A stretch of DNA of 64,000 nt from Rhizophagus irregularis (taxonomy: Eukaryota; Glomeromycota; Glomeromycetes; Glomerales; Glomeraceae), in assembly GCF_026210795.1 (NCBI RefSeq), contig NC_089430.1, positions 248,001-312,000 of the forward strand, written 5' to 3'. The translations under genes were made by a program, and so were the position numbers. This document shows, in pieces, positions 11,349 through 23,960 of this stretch. How positions within the stretch are numbered: position 1 is the stretch's first letter; each line of letters begins with the position of its first letter. The notes under the pieces are model-generated. The model was not told the DNA's origin, did no database searches, and saw nothing but the letters and a program-made list of their open reading frames with translations.

Positions 11349-12960
11349 CAATATTTTAAAAATAAATTATTTATTTTGTATATAAAATGTTTCAATTAAT
11401 AAAATTCTTGGTTCAAACTTTTCTATTATTAAGTACAACTTTATTGCGTCAATTGTATATACTTTTTGCGCCTACGGCCATAACTGATTGGTGTGACAAA
11501 TAGCAGATAGATTTTCTTTACATATTAATTCTGTAATTAATTATTGCTGAGATAGTAATTTGGCACTTTTTTTTAAAAAAAAAAAATCATGAGTGTAATC
11601 ACGTGACTTTTAATTGACTATCATGGCGCAAAAAATTTTTAGTACGTCCGTGTCTAATAAAACATTTTAAATTACTAAATATTAAAAAAAAAAAAATTGT
11701 TTTCTTACTTTTTGGAACCCGAGAGTTCACCAGGTATAGTTTTTATTTAGACTTAAATATTATATTTTGGAGAAAATATCAAAAGAAGTTCCAAAAAGGT
11801 TGTGAATCTCTCTACTGGAAAATATAATATTATTTTTTAAAAAAAAGTATTTGAATTCTATAGGTATGTTTTCACATGTCTTTACAAAAATAATAACAAA
11901 ATAATACATAATATTCAAACTAAAGTACTTTCATATTTTAAATTTTTGCGCCATTGATACTGTAGTCTTATTGTAAATCACGTGACTACACGCTCCTCTT
12001 AAGAGAATCGTGAGAGGAAGCAGGTTAACATTATTATATTTATCGCTGCAAAATGATACAACGTAGTTACATTATATTTCAAACTTTATAAGTGTGGCGA
12101 ATAAACTTCTGTTGATTGCATAATATACCAATTAAAATTCTATTTTGTTTTGTAATGTATCAACTTGATCACAAACTATTATTTTTTTACTTAAATTTTA
12201 CATTTTGTTGAATTAATTTTTTATTACATGATGTACTACTATGTTCCATATTAAAAAAAGTGAAAATTAAAATAAATTCCTATCAATGAAGATTTGTGCT
12301 ACTATATTCCATAAGGATAATTATAAATTATCATTAATTCTGGTAGAATAATTTGCTGAAAATTATAAATAATTTTGGCTATCAAAACTAAAAGTGTGAA
12401 TTTGTACTACTATATTCCATATTAGGTTTATAACCAAAAAAGGACAATCATAAATTATCATTAATTCTGGTAGAAAAAAATCTACCAAAAAGGATAACAA
12501 CAAATTATCATTAATTCTGGTAGAATAATCTACCAAAATTATAATTAATTTTGGCTATCAAAACTGAATTTATGATACTATATTCCAATATTAGGTTTTT
12601 AACTAATTATCTAATTCTGGTTACCCAAAATTAAAATTAATTTGATCAAAAAATCAAAAATATGAAAATTAATTTAGATGTATAAATCAGACAACTAATA
12701 GAATTACTAAATCTCAAATAATTCCTTAACATTTGTAATTAATAACGTTTCAAAAGTTATACATTCTATAACATTTTGTATATACCATTTTTTTTAGCAT
12801 CAAATCTCCCAATAATTATCAGATATAATATTTTGTTTACTCAATTTTGCTATTATTATATATAAAAACCACGGTATAGATAAATAATTGAAAAACGAGA
12901 AACTTTTGCGTAAATTTAACGCTCTTCATTCAATATCATTTTATATTGGTTAATTAGATC
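11349..12960. other. intergenic with degenerate tandem repeats
   Basis: No gene seen. At about 12230-12640 blocks containing ACTATATTCCATA, ATCATTAATTCTGGTAGAA and TTTGGCTATCAAAACT recur three or four times at spacings of about 60-170 bp, an imperfect direct-repeat cluster. Two TCACGTGA-type palindromes lie at about 11600 and 11978. Confidence 0.5.
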
Positions 12961-13375
12961 AGGACCCAGAAATATATATACAGGGGTAGGGTACACAGTT
13001 GCGTCTCCATCATAGTGGAATTAGACGGAGTAAAGTTTTGATTAGCGTACAATTTAAGAATTTTTCATCCATAGTTAAGTCATCAAGATTGCGTGTTTTT
13101 TATCAAAATTTTTAAAAATTTTTATATGTAAAAAATTAGTTTGCGTATTTTTGGGCTAATCTTATTTATATAATATATTTACTGTACGTTAACCGCATTG
13201 TAATATTTAGTATTAATTGAAAAAAATTTCTAAAGGTAAAAAAGTGAAATTTTAGAAAAACATTATTGAAAAAATGGTAAATTAGAATAAAATTTTATTT
13301 TTTCACATTATATAAAAAGTCTCTGCGTGCAGCTCATTTTCGCCACCTGATCCTTATTTATATATTTCTGGGCCT
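12961..13375 (+). mobile_element. MITE, AGGACCCAGAAATATATA family, copy 2 (hAT-like)
   Basis: A 415-bp non-coding element with terminal inverted repeats AGGACCCAGAAATATATA / AGGCCCAGAAATATATAA and a perfect 8-bp target duplication ATTAGATC at 12953-12960 and 13376-13383. It is the inverted, longer relative of the element at 1844-2182; both carry the segment with ATAGTGGAATTAGACGGAGT. No transposase remains. Confidence 0.85.
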
Positions 13376-13499
13376 ATTAGATCGGGATCTATTATTAATT
13401 GGGAAATTTTTGTTGAGTCCAGCGTGGAAGACCTCAATTAATAAAAGATTAACAATGCTCATAATTAGCCACACATGACGAGCAACAAGGGTTAACAGA

Positions 13500-13705
13500 A
13501 ATATCTTTATAATAATAATTTATATCATACATTTTTTTGAAATCTTGAATAAAATATAATACGAAAAATAATAAATCACTTGATTCATACATAATTACAT
13601 AAATGTCTAATACAGAATCTATAATAATAATTTATATCATACATTTTTTTTGAATAAAATATAATACGAAAAATAAATAAATCACTTAATTAATACATAG
13701 GAATG
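13500..13705. repeat. direct duplication of about 115 bp
   Basis: The block containing ATAATAATTTATATCATAC followed by GAATAAAATATAATACGAAA occurs at about 13510 and again at about 13622, with a deletion in the second copy. A local tandem duplication in otherwise empty sequence. Confidence 0.6.
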
Positions 13706-14175
13706 AGTTTTAACCATCATGTGTAGAATCATCACGTGACTGAATGGAAGACCCTTCACTCCGTTCTCTGTTCTGGACTAATTAGTTGAGTTATTAATAA
13801 AATAGTAAACGAAACTATGAATTAAAATAATAACAATCATAATATTAAATTAATAAATAATCATGATATGATTTTAATTACTTGGTGCGACAAGTGCGAG
13901 TGTGCGACATCTGTTAATAGGAAAAAAATAAAAATACGATTAAAATTCGATTAAGTATAATTAAAATTGAATTATTTATCTGAATTAATTTGAAATGACG
14001 ATAAATCTAAAAATCAACTTGAAATATTCCAATAATCTCAATTTAAATATTACAATTTCTTTTATTTAATATAACATATGAAGTGTTACTACAATACTTT
14101 TAGTATATCTATCATTTATTGCTGTTTTGGTATTGGTCCAATATCTGAAGATTTTATAATTCTGATTTCATTATT
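13706..14175. other. intergenic, nothing recognised
   Basis: AT-rich, no coding signal. One TCACGTGA-like palindrome near 13733. Confidence 0.4.
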
Positions 14176-14330
14176 TCATTCTTCAATTTTAATATTCTTA
14201 ATTTTTTTATAGAATTCAATTGCCTTAGATCTTTTTTCTGGATTAGAATCCCAACATTCTTTCATTAATTCAATATAGTCCTTAGGTGCGTTAGTGGGCG
14301 TGAAAATCGTGCTAATCTGAGGATAACGCT
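14176..14330 (-). pseudogene. 3' relic of a TKL kinase gene
   Basis: The minus strand reads about 50 codons ending in TGA (14176-14178) that match the end of a TKL kinase domain: E-R-Y-P-Q-I ... N-A-P-K-D-Y-I-E-L-M-K-E-C-W-D-S-N-P-E-K-R-S. This is subdomain XI with the invariant Arg and the C-W-D motif. No upstream kinase lobes are present within reach, so this is an isolated fragment of a TKL family member. Confidence 0.75.
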
Positions 14331-16085
14331 CCGAGTAAATAAAATTTGGAATTATATTAATTTTTCGTAATCAACACTAAATAATTTTGAATAATAGCGA
14401 ATAGTTCATGTAATTACTATTATTATAAAAATTATTTATGTTATTTATTTTTTAATATTAACGGTAATCTAAGAAGTGATTTAATTATATACATACGTAT
14501 CTTTGATTTGTATAACATAATTTATTTATTTTGTTTACCAAAGAACAATATAAAAAATATATTTAATCCTGATAATACTTGTGATATTAAATGGATTGTT
14601 TTTAACTTATGATAAAAAATATATCACATTAATTATACAAATAAATGAACAACAAAAGATTATGTAAATAAGAAACAAATCAATCATTTTTATTCTCCGC
14701 ATTGTAATTAAAATTACGTTAATAACGCGTTGGCGATTAATTTAAAAAACAATGAAAGACGAAAAAAAAATAAGATTTTTAATGTATATTAAGGTTAATT
14801 TCATGATTCACAAAAGAACAAAAATATTAAAAATTCATATAAAAAAGGTGATTCAAATAATTATTATGTAAAAAATATAATATATAAAAACGACGTCATG
14901 CCGATCATTTGCCGATCATTTCCAAAAGGAACAACGTAATTTTTTTTTTTTTTAAACCAAAATAAATCTTAATATAAGCATCGTATAGCCTTCAAAATCA
15001 TAACTTATAGGTAATTTTGCCTACCCAACAAATTTGCTTAATATCTTAAGAAGAGTTATAAATACCGTTTTTTGATATTTTTGACAATTTATGGCTTGGG
15101 GGTGAGGAATATCAAAAAAAATAACAAAAAACGGTAAAATACTATTAAATCGTCTGCAGTATAACGACTTTGTTGCTACACCACAAATTTAGATTTACTG
15201 TAAGGGTTGTACTGTGTAATAGAAAGAAGAGCCATTAAACAACTGTTTGTTTTGCAACAGTTTCCGACTTAATGTTTGCACCTGAGTTTAGTTTTTTTAA
15301 CAAATGATGAGAATTACATGTTGACATAGGATTGAGTAAGAAAGTCATTGTTAACAAAAATTGACAAGAAATAATAAAATTTTTGAAAAAGAAATTATGA
15401 AAGTTTTGTAGAAAATTAATTATTTATAAATTTATTCGTGTGAAATTCTGTAGAGAAAAAAATTCCCGAACAATTCTTTCATAGAATTAATTATGCTACA
15501 AATCGACACTTGTGTAGCAGTAAATAAACTGAATTTTCAGACTTTTAGGCAAAAAATAAAAGAAAAAAGTTTTTACAGAATTCTCAGAATTCTATTGAAT
15601 CGTTTCTACATTGATCTAATCCTAATAAGCGAGGGCGTATAAATTTTGTTTATCCCCCTGCTTGGTATGGCGTCACTTTTAAGCATTTCCTTTTGGAGTA
15701 GTTCCCTGAATTACGCAACATTTTTACTTTATTTATTTTCCCATTTCAGCGCATCACATGCATTAAACTATAATTTGTGGCGGTGGACTTTATCGTGTTA
15801 CCATTAAAAATAAATGTCTCAAAATTGTCCTAGTGTTTTTAAGTATGTCCGGAATTCCGGAAAATACCTATTTTTGAACCTAAATGATGATCTCTCCTTT
15901 TTTTGATTCAATGATTTTTAAAAAATGCATTAATTTTACGTATCGCATTGCACGCATTTCACGAGAGTAATTAATAAATTGTATATACATTGTAAAATTT
16001 ATAACAACCAATTTTTTAATAAATAAATAACAAATAATAAAATAAATAAAATATTTAAAATCTAACCAACTAATATACCTAAAGT
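14331..16085. other. intergenic, inverted repeat at about 15062-15135
   Basis: No gene recognised. An imperfect hairpin has arms beginning ACCGTTTTTTGATATTTTT and ending ACAAAAAACGGTA around a G-rich loop (GGCTTGGGGGTGAGG). A copy of the word GCCGATCATTTGCCGATCAT, also found inside the MITEs at 31-32 kb, lies at about 14900. A 69-codon minus frame at 15880-16089 is low complexity and overlaps the end of the next gene. Confidence 0.45.
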
Positions 16086-19000
16086 TCAAGAATGGAATAC
16101 ACGACGCGTTCTTCTTTTATCCCGAATATAATTTATAGATTGATGTGAACGACTTATGATGTTAATTGTAAGAGTTATCGCTGAAGAGATTAAAGTAATA
16201 ATTGGAATAATATCAAATGTTATCGATTTCATTCTAAATAAAATCTAGGAAAAAAAAAAAATAATCAAATTAAAATTCCAAGTACCAAATAAATCATATA
16301 ATTTTTAAAATACCTGAATGATAAATTGAGGAATATCTTCAACGAAAATGTTTGTAAAAGCAACCCAAAATATTATCGATTTAGCGGAATCAGAAAATGG
16401 AGCTTGAAAATATTTAAATCCTGCCAGATTTGAATGTAAAACACTTAATAATTCAATATCAATTCCCGCCAATATTGTAAATATACTAGCAAGTCTATTA
16501 TTTTCTGTAAACCACGATAAAAACTCATTTCTCGTATTTTCTTTTGCTATTATTAGAAATGATGATGCCATATTTAATCCTATTGGAATAGTATAAAATA
16601 TTAAACTATAAAAAAAATTTAAAAAAAAATTTTTTTTTTTAATTAAAAAATAAAATAAATTTTTTAGCTCATTTTAATATATTTAAAGAGTAAATTTATT
16701 CATCACACGTGCGATGCATCGCCACTTTCCTTTTTTGTAAATTATTTATGTTGATCAACCTGCTTATACATCGCCACCCCCCTTAAAATGGCAATGATAA
16801 ACATAAAAATTTGCATCGCACGTGCGATAAATAAATTATTTCTTAATATAATATTGTACCATACCTTGGAATATATAACATTTTTACATCCTTGGCATTA
16901 TTAATTATAAAAAGAGTATCAATAACGAAATCAGAAATAAATAAACTAAATTGAAAAATAACAATATTGTGACCCTAAAAAATTATTATTTTTTTTTTAA
17001 ATGTGGAAATTTAGTCAAAAAAAAAAAAAAAAAAAAAAATTTAAAAAAAAAATATTATAAAATACCTTTTTTTCTCTTTTGTTAGCAAGAATATAAAGAA
17101 TAACTAAAAGTACCAAAATTATAATTAAACCCGATAATTTTGGTCCATATTCTTGCAAATAATTCGCTAAATATTATTTTTAAAAGAAAAAAAAAATTTT
17201 TTTTTTTTAGAATCACGATTCACGAAATAAAATTATATCGAAAAAATTTTATTAGTTAATAATTACTTACGAGCAGGAATAAAGCCATAAGTAGAATCCA
17301 AATAAATAAGTTTTCCTTTTCCAATAGGAGTCTGATCATTATTTGACATCATGTAATTTATATCCTGAATTACAGAATTAACATCTTTTTCATATGGATC
17401 TTTAGTTTTCTCAATATTTATATTAATCAAAAGTTTTCCATCATTTGATTTAGGATCAATTTGATCTTTATCATTTTTACTAAGACGATCTCGTGATATT
17501 TGAACAGCATCAGCCAATTCATCCAATAAAGAATTAAAGAATTGATTTTTTTCATCATATGAAGAATTTTTAAATATATTTGATCCTTCTACAGTTAATC
17601 GAAGTAAGACAGCTGTTGAACTTGTAATAGTATATGAATATTTATTATCTTCAATTATAAAATTCCAAACATTTTCTCTTATACCTAATAAAGATTCTCC
17701 ATAAATTCTACTTTTAACAAAATTATTATCAATTTTAATATAAAAATTTCCTCCTGATTTACTAAAAGTACTATTAAGTATATTTACAATAACTTTTTTA
17801 TCATCATTATTTAATATACATTCTATACCAGAAGTTGATTGTCGTAAAAATTTTCTTTGATCAATTATTTGAAATATTGATAATCTACCATCAGATAATA
17901 TTACTGGATAATAAAAATTGATTGTAATATTCTTAATATCTGGATATATTGTGGAATTAATTTCAGGATATGTTGATTCTATATTTGTATTAAAATATCC
18001 ATTATCATTTGTAAATTTAGGTAATTTAATCATATTAAATCCCCAAGTATTATTATATTCCTGTTGTGCGACCAAGATACTATTATTTGGCAATATTGCA
18101 TAAGCATAATTTAAATTTGTCAGTAAAGGTTGTTCTAAACCTAAAATACCATTCTCAGCAAATATGTAAGTATATAATCTATGTTCCATACCAATTTTTG
18201 CACGTTCTGTTAACATATAACCACCAAATAATAAACTTTGTAATTTCCAAGATCTAAAACCAATTTGATTATTAGGAAAAGTAATTGGCGTAATATTTAT
18301 TGCAATTGTTGCCCCAGATGATAAAAATCCAATTTTAAGATTAAAATTACTTTCATTATATTTTATAGGTAAAGAACAAGAATGTCCAACTCCAACATAT
18401 TCTATATTACAAGATATTGGTTGAGGTATTCTATTTAATAAGTTTCCTCGATAAAGGAAAACTTTAGCTGTATCAGATTTATTATACCCTATTAATTCTG
18501 CAACAATTAAATCCTTTAATGAATTTGAGAATGTATTATTTAATTTATAAATAAAAGAGTAACTTTCATTAACTGTCGGTATTAATGAATCATACCCAAC
18601 TATTGCTCTAGAATCTAATTGAATCTTTCCATTAATCAAAATTGTAAATTTTCCATCTAATTCTATTTTATATTGTTTCCATTCAAAATCATAACTTTGC
18701 AATGGTCTATACCCTATAATAAATCCTTTTTCTTTATTAATATTAAAACTTATTTGTATACGTGGTACTCTAAGTCTATAAAGTCTACGATATCCTTTAT
18801 AACCCCAAATTCCTATAGGTATTTTATCAATCACTTTACCATCAAAATCAATTGTCATTCCCCATCCTTCAACATTTATATCATCTGTTGAATTATAATA
18901 AAATACGAAAAGTTTATCCTTTCCAATTATTTCATATTTTAAATGATCTTCTGCTTCATCTTTTCCCATTTTCATTGAACAAAAATTAAAGATTTGAACC

Positions 19001-19362
19001 CCTTCTAATTTAATATCCTTTTCTATTACTGTCCCATCAGAATTAATAATTCTTAAAAAAAGTGTATCATAATTACAATGTTCAATTGAATTAGATTTAC
19101 TTGTATCATTTCTAACAATTCTTATTATTACAATATTATCATATGATTTTATTTCTGCTACTCTAGGTGGTGTTTCTATTCCATAATCTTTTTCTTCAAT
19201 ATGTGAAAACGTTCTTATTTCTGTTATTGTACTTAAAGGATAAATACATAATAAAATAATTATAAATAGTGTAAACATCTTAAAATAATTGGATCGCATT
19301 TTTCTTTTTTTTTCTTTTTTTTTAGAAAATTTAGAAAATTTAGTAAAACTTCGTCGCTCCAT
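16086..19362 (-). CDS. large polytopic membrane protein with extracellular N-terminal domain
   Basis: Five exons on the minus strand: 19362-17271, 17166-17066, 16974-16865, 16605-16314, 16244-16086. All have GT-AG introns and consistent phases, giving 917 codons plus stop. A basic N-terminus (the run of Lys/Arg could be cytosolic; an alternative start is the Met at codon 22) precedes a hydrophobic signal anchor (M-F-T-L-F-I-I-I-L-L-C-I). Then come about 640 residues rich in beta-type sequence and N-x-S/T sites, then a clear membrane helix in exon 2 (G-L-I-I-I-L-V-L-L-V-I-L) and three or four more in exons 3-5, ending in a short basic tail. The layout suggests a large extracellular sensor or receptor-like domain on a membrane bundle. 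No domain I can name, so function is unknown. Intron 3 (16606-16864) is enlarged by a MITE. Confidence 0.85.
16693..16837. mobile_element. short MITE in intron 3 of the membrane-protein gene
   Basis: About 145 bp bounded by inverted repeats AATTTATTCATCACACGTG / AATTTATTTATCGCACGTG, continuing through GCGATGCA on each side. It accounts for most of the excess length of this intron (259 nt against about 70-105 nt for the other introns of the gene). Target duplication not clear. Confidence 0.7.
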
Positions 19363-21842
19363 TAATTAATTATATATTGTTTTAAATTCCAAATGAGGTT
19401 TGGTTAGGAATCGGTTCAATCATTTTAAAAAGGAAATTTTGGAGGCTAGGCTATCGTTAAATCTATTGGAATTGATAAATAAATTATCGATCAAAAAAAA
19501 TCTAAGCCTCGGCTTAGTATAAGATCGACTCATTAATTGTCGTCATAATTACGTATGTCTCGTGATTTCTTGCGGATTCAATGGATGCGATCTACATGTT
19601 TTTGGCTCATTCTAAACAATCGCCGACCAGCATTACCTATATAATGCCGGCCCTTAAGAAATGCGTAGAGCTAAATAGTAAATGTGTGCCGATCTATATA
19701 ACTCGGGTCCTATTCACTCACGTGATCCACGGCGCAGTTGGCCGGTTTATCATCACTCAAATAGAAGAATATCCGGATTTCACAAAGAGGTAGTAGTAGT
19801 CTACAATCTCAGGATGTAAATAATGAAGTGAACTTAAATGTGATAATTGATCGAATTAAACAAAAATCTATTAGAAGATCGACAACATTCATAGCAAGTA
19901 GCAAGGGATTCAGCAGATGAAAAAAATAAATCCTGTCTTCTTTCGAAATATTCATAAAACATCTTTATTATTTAGAAACTGAACCACGCGAAAAATAAAT
20001 TGAACATTTGTATTTTGTACATGTAGTAAAGTATTATACTAGTATTATCGATAACCAAGATAGCCTTCTTTACTGCGAAAAAGAGTCCTTTACCATTAGG
20101 AACGTACTCCTTATTTTTTTTGTAAGCAATAGTATACACTAAATGAATAAAGAGCGTGGTTGGGCAGCAAGACGCTCAACGTTGAGCTCTGCTTCCTGGA
20201 AAGTTAACTTTTTTGTTATACTTGTTCCTCTTTGGAATGGATTAAGTACAAATGGTGATGTGCGTTCGTCAGATAATATTATAGGTAAGTTCTCCTTGAA
20301 TGATATTAAACAGAATTTACGTAATGGGCGTATATCAAAACAGATCATATTATGCTTGTTGGGAAGTTACAAAGTAATATATTCACACGTTTATTTTCAC
20401 TAGATACCATCGATACTACTATTTTAATTAATTTCAACAAGAGCTTGAAGAATATACAGTATTAACAACAGAAGGGAAATACTCGCATATAATGATATAA
20501 AGAGAAAACATAGCATAATTATTTGTACGAAAATTTCATGTAATTGGTTTCTTATGTTATTTCTTTTCTTAGCAAAAAGTTAGCAACTACTATGTTATAA
20601 CATAATTATGTTTGCGAAGTTTTTTATATTCATTGTTAACCAGAGTCCATACTCAAGACTGATATACAAAAAATAGTACAATATCCAAGGGTACGCTTTA
20701 CGTATCATGCAGTGTTGGTAACTCATACAAAGCATAACAGGTACGGCCATAGTCATAATCTCTATTTTAATAACCTTTGTTGTCCGATTTACCATTACAA
20801 TGATACCCAAGGGTACGCTTCACGTATCATGTACATGGAAACTATCGTATGCTTTGTACAGAAATTTTGGAACAAAGAGTTCACTAGATATAGACTAGTA
20901 CCAGCAAATATTTGATAGTCCACAAATGTTACTTCTTTTTAGTAAATTTAGTTTTGTATGAATAATAGACACTACCGAATAAAGATAGCGAGTTTTTCGC
21001 AATGGCTGTTCCTAAAATATTCTTTCACTTGTGTAGAAGTAATAAACATCTTGAATGGGTAGTTATTCAACAGATTTCTAATGAACAAGTTCGTGTGGTT
21101 GTAAATTCAACTACTGAGGAGTAACGTTTAATAATATCATGCTGTATTAACAAATGTACGAGATAGCCCATGTTTATTTGAAAAAAAATTTGCCATGAAG
21201 TTTTATCACGAACGCTGAGATTCTGATAATGATATATTATAACACGGGATATCACACTCTCGCACATTAATAAAAATGCTCAATATGATCGAAATATTAT
21301 CATGTACAAAAAAATTAGGAAAGAATGTTAAACTTTCTTGTTCTAGTGTTTCGTGGACTTTTCTTGTGATCACACATGTATAGTACACATGTATAATACA
21401 CATTGAAGGAATTAACGTTTTAAACATTTTTTTTCTCCTAGTAAATAAAACAGGAACCCAGTAGTATACATGATAAAGAGTTCATATTAATGATTTCACT
21501 CGTAAATAATAAATCTCAATAATAAAATAATTTTAAAAATATTTTATTTAAGTATAAGTAAATTTATAAACAATATTATATAATACAGTAACGTTTCACG
21601 GCGCAGCCGTGAAAATCATGATATTTATTCGACACATGAAATAACTCTTTTATCTCATGGAGACTAACGTCCAGTGATGGGAAAGAGGGAAAGAGTGGGA
21701 AAGGTATAAATAAATTATAAAAACACGTGAACATGAAAAATATTATCAGAAAAATTACAGGCATGAATATATCATCAAAAAAATCACTGGCGACCAATTA
21801 GTAAACATGAGATAAATAATTTTAACTGATATTTTTAAGTTA
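19363..21842. other. intergenic; less AT-rich patch and a repeated 23-mer
   Basis: About 19560-20400 is noticeably less AT-rich, with open frames at 19581-19793 (+), 20143-20403 (+) and 20139-20348 (-). I cannot assign any of them and they may be relics. At 20684 and 20805 an AAGGGTACGCTTnACGTATC word is repeated directly about 120 bp apart. From about 21090 rightward the sequence belongs to the segmental duplication shared with 51.7 kb. Confidence 0.45.
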
Positions 21843-23900
21843 TCACTGATTATTATATTTCCTTTCCTGTGATGAGGCTACACGTATATCTGGTCTTGAT
21901 TGTCTTCTTTTCCAATAAAAGTATATAAGAAATGAAGCCCCTATCAAGGCAAGCACGATTGATAAAATTATAATTCCTATGACAAGATATCTGTTTTGAG
22001 TACTTAGATTTTTGTATAAATTTTGATCTGGAAGATTCGGACGATCTGAAAGATCTGGATTAAACTCATTAACCCATTTGTAATTAGATTTATCGTACGT
22101 GTCTAAAATAAATACTTCATTTGATGTGGGTAGTGGTAATTCATTATTAGTTTTTCCGAAAGCCACGAACATATAATAACCGACCAAAGTAGCCGTATGG
22201 TAAAAACGTGAAGGTGGTGGATCTATAGCATTCACATTTGACCATGTATAATCATATGTATCTAATATCACAAGATCATCGCTTACAATACTACCACTAC
22301 CAGTATAACCTCCATACACGATAATACGACCATCTTGAGCTATATAAATTAGAGAACAATTTAATATATTACCCATTTTATTAAATTTAATTCACAACAA
22401 TATATAATTACTCAGAACGGCAGAATGGTATGCACGAGGTGTTGGCGAATAACCAGTGGCTTTCTGAGATATCCATGTATCATTATTTGTATTATACAAA
22501 AGTAGCTATTTTTTTTTTAAAAAAAAATTATCAGTAAATATACAATTTAGACCCTCAATTAATCAATTAAACGGTGCCGATTTACCTCTGACATTTTCAC
22601 AAATCCTCCGTTAGGTAATTTACCACCTATATAAACAATATAACCGTTTGGCAATAAAGTACCCGTATGATCGTACCTTCCTTCTTGAGCATTAATGTTA
22701 ACATGTTCCCACACCAGCGTCGATGTATTCAAAATATCCATATAATTATTAATTTGGTTAATTTGAAGTCCCGGATTGAGTCCACTAAATCTATACATTT
22801 TTCCAGTTCTAACATCACAAACGGTCTGGCTCTGGCTGTGAAAATTATATTGAGGTGGATTGATGGTCGTAGAGATATTCCATTGTTGTAAACTTGTGTA
22901 AGTGTAGACTGTAGCAGTATCTGTTCCTTGTTCTCCATTATACAAAAATAGAGAATTATCAAGTCCACAGTTTGAAAAGGCGCTCCATGTATGTGCTGGA
23001 ATATTTTGCGATACGGAACTAAGATCCACCCAAGGTAATTTATCTCCTGCTCCGACTTTAAAGGGTTTCTCGACGTCTAAATAATAAAATTCTTTGGAAA
23101 GTGTTGATTCTTTAAAATCATCCTTGTATTTGGGAAAGAGACCACCTGTAAAATATATTCTAGAATATGCAAATACGGCGCTGTGGCCCCAAACTGTGTT
23201 GTTAGGCGTGAAAGCCAAAGTGGACTCATTGAGATACAGGCAAATAACGATTAAGCAGAAGAAAAGCATTATCAATAATCATAAGGGAGTTGAAAATTAC
23301 AACGAGAGACTTGTTTTAATATTAATATAATGATACAACGAAAAATACATATGGATATTTTCGATGCTAGAATTCGATATTTATACAAACTAAAAAAATG
23401 CCAGGACGATTAATAATTTGAAAATCAATGAACTACTTTGTTAAGAAAAAATAATAAAGTGAATGTTTCAGGAATGTATTTCGGATTTTTATTTACATTC
23501 ATTTCTTACGTAAATGTATCCTTCTTATACTTATTATACATGTACGACCAACCCATTTGCTAATTATGATCGACAAGTAAAGTTTATTTTGTAAACAAAT
23601 ACGAGGATCATTTCCCGGAAAATTTTCGAAAGCAATTTTTTGAAAGAAATTGAAAATTTTTTTATAATAAAATACGTGGATTAACTTAAAGCGTTAGTAT
23701 GTTCCATATATTATTTAAGCCCTTGTTATATAATACAAAACATTATTTATTCTAGACCAAGAAGTTTATATAATCGGAATGGGATTTCCAATATAGTCAC
23801 ACAATAGATGATTAGACGCAGTAATTGTGTTCAGATATCGGCTATACACAAAAAAAACCGGAATTAAACACCATGACGATCTAACCAAATTATATGTAAA
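21090..23900. repeat. segmental duplication, copy A
   Basis: This stretch, including the Kelch gene and both flanks, matches 51712-55265 in the same orientation about 30.6 kb away. Matching landmarks include GAGTAACGTTTAATAATATC, TCACGAACGCTGAG, the Kelch exons and introns, GATGCTAGAATTCGATATTT, and TGGGATTTCC / ACAATAGATGATTAG. Flanks differ by many small indels, so the duplication is not recent. Copy B carries extra inserted sequence around 54.1-54.95 kb. Confidence 0.85.
21843..23275 (-). CDS. Kelch-repeat type I membrane protein (copy A, intact)
   Basis: Three exons on the minus strand: 23275-22586, 22505-22412, 22339-21843. Phases fit and give 426 codons plus stop. An N-terminal signal peptide (M-L-F-F-C-L-I-V-I-C-L) is followed by Kelch-type repeats with characteristic G-G and spaced Tyr/Trp (S-R-I-Y-F-T-G-G, Y-I-V-Y-I-G-G, R-I-I-V-Y-G-G-Y). 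A membrane helix lies near the C-terminus (I-G-I-I-I-L-S-I-V-L-A-L-I-G-A-S-F-L-I-Y) with a short basic cytosolic tail. A Kelch beta-propeller outside and a short tail inside suggest adhesion or ligand binding at the cell surface or secretory membranes. The ATG in intron 2 (M-G-N-I...) is not used if the acceptor TTATATAG is spliced. Confidence 0.88.
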
Positions 23901-23960
23901 TAGCTCATTGCGGCGGAATCACATGATGTGATACATAACAACACTGAATAATGATTTCAC
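23276..23960. other. upstream region of Kelch copy A
   Basis: AT-rich, shared with the flank of copy B to about 23900. No gene seen. Ends at the target duplication of the next element. Confidence 0.5.

Noticed and set aside
22340-22376. Separate start at M-G-N-I-L for a short Kelch protein
   Set aside because: The segment is intronic: TTATATAG acceptor at 22340 joins exon 2 in phase and completes the Kelch motif T-Q-D-G-R-I-I-V.
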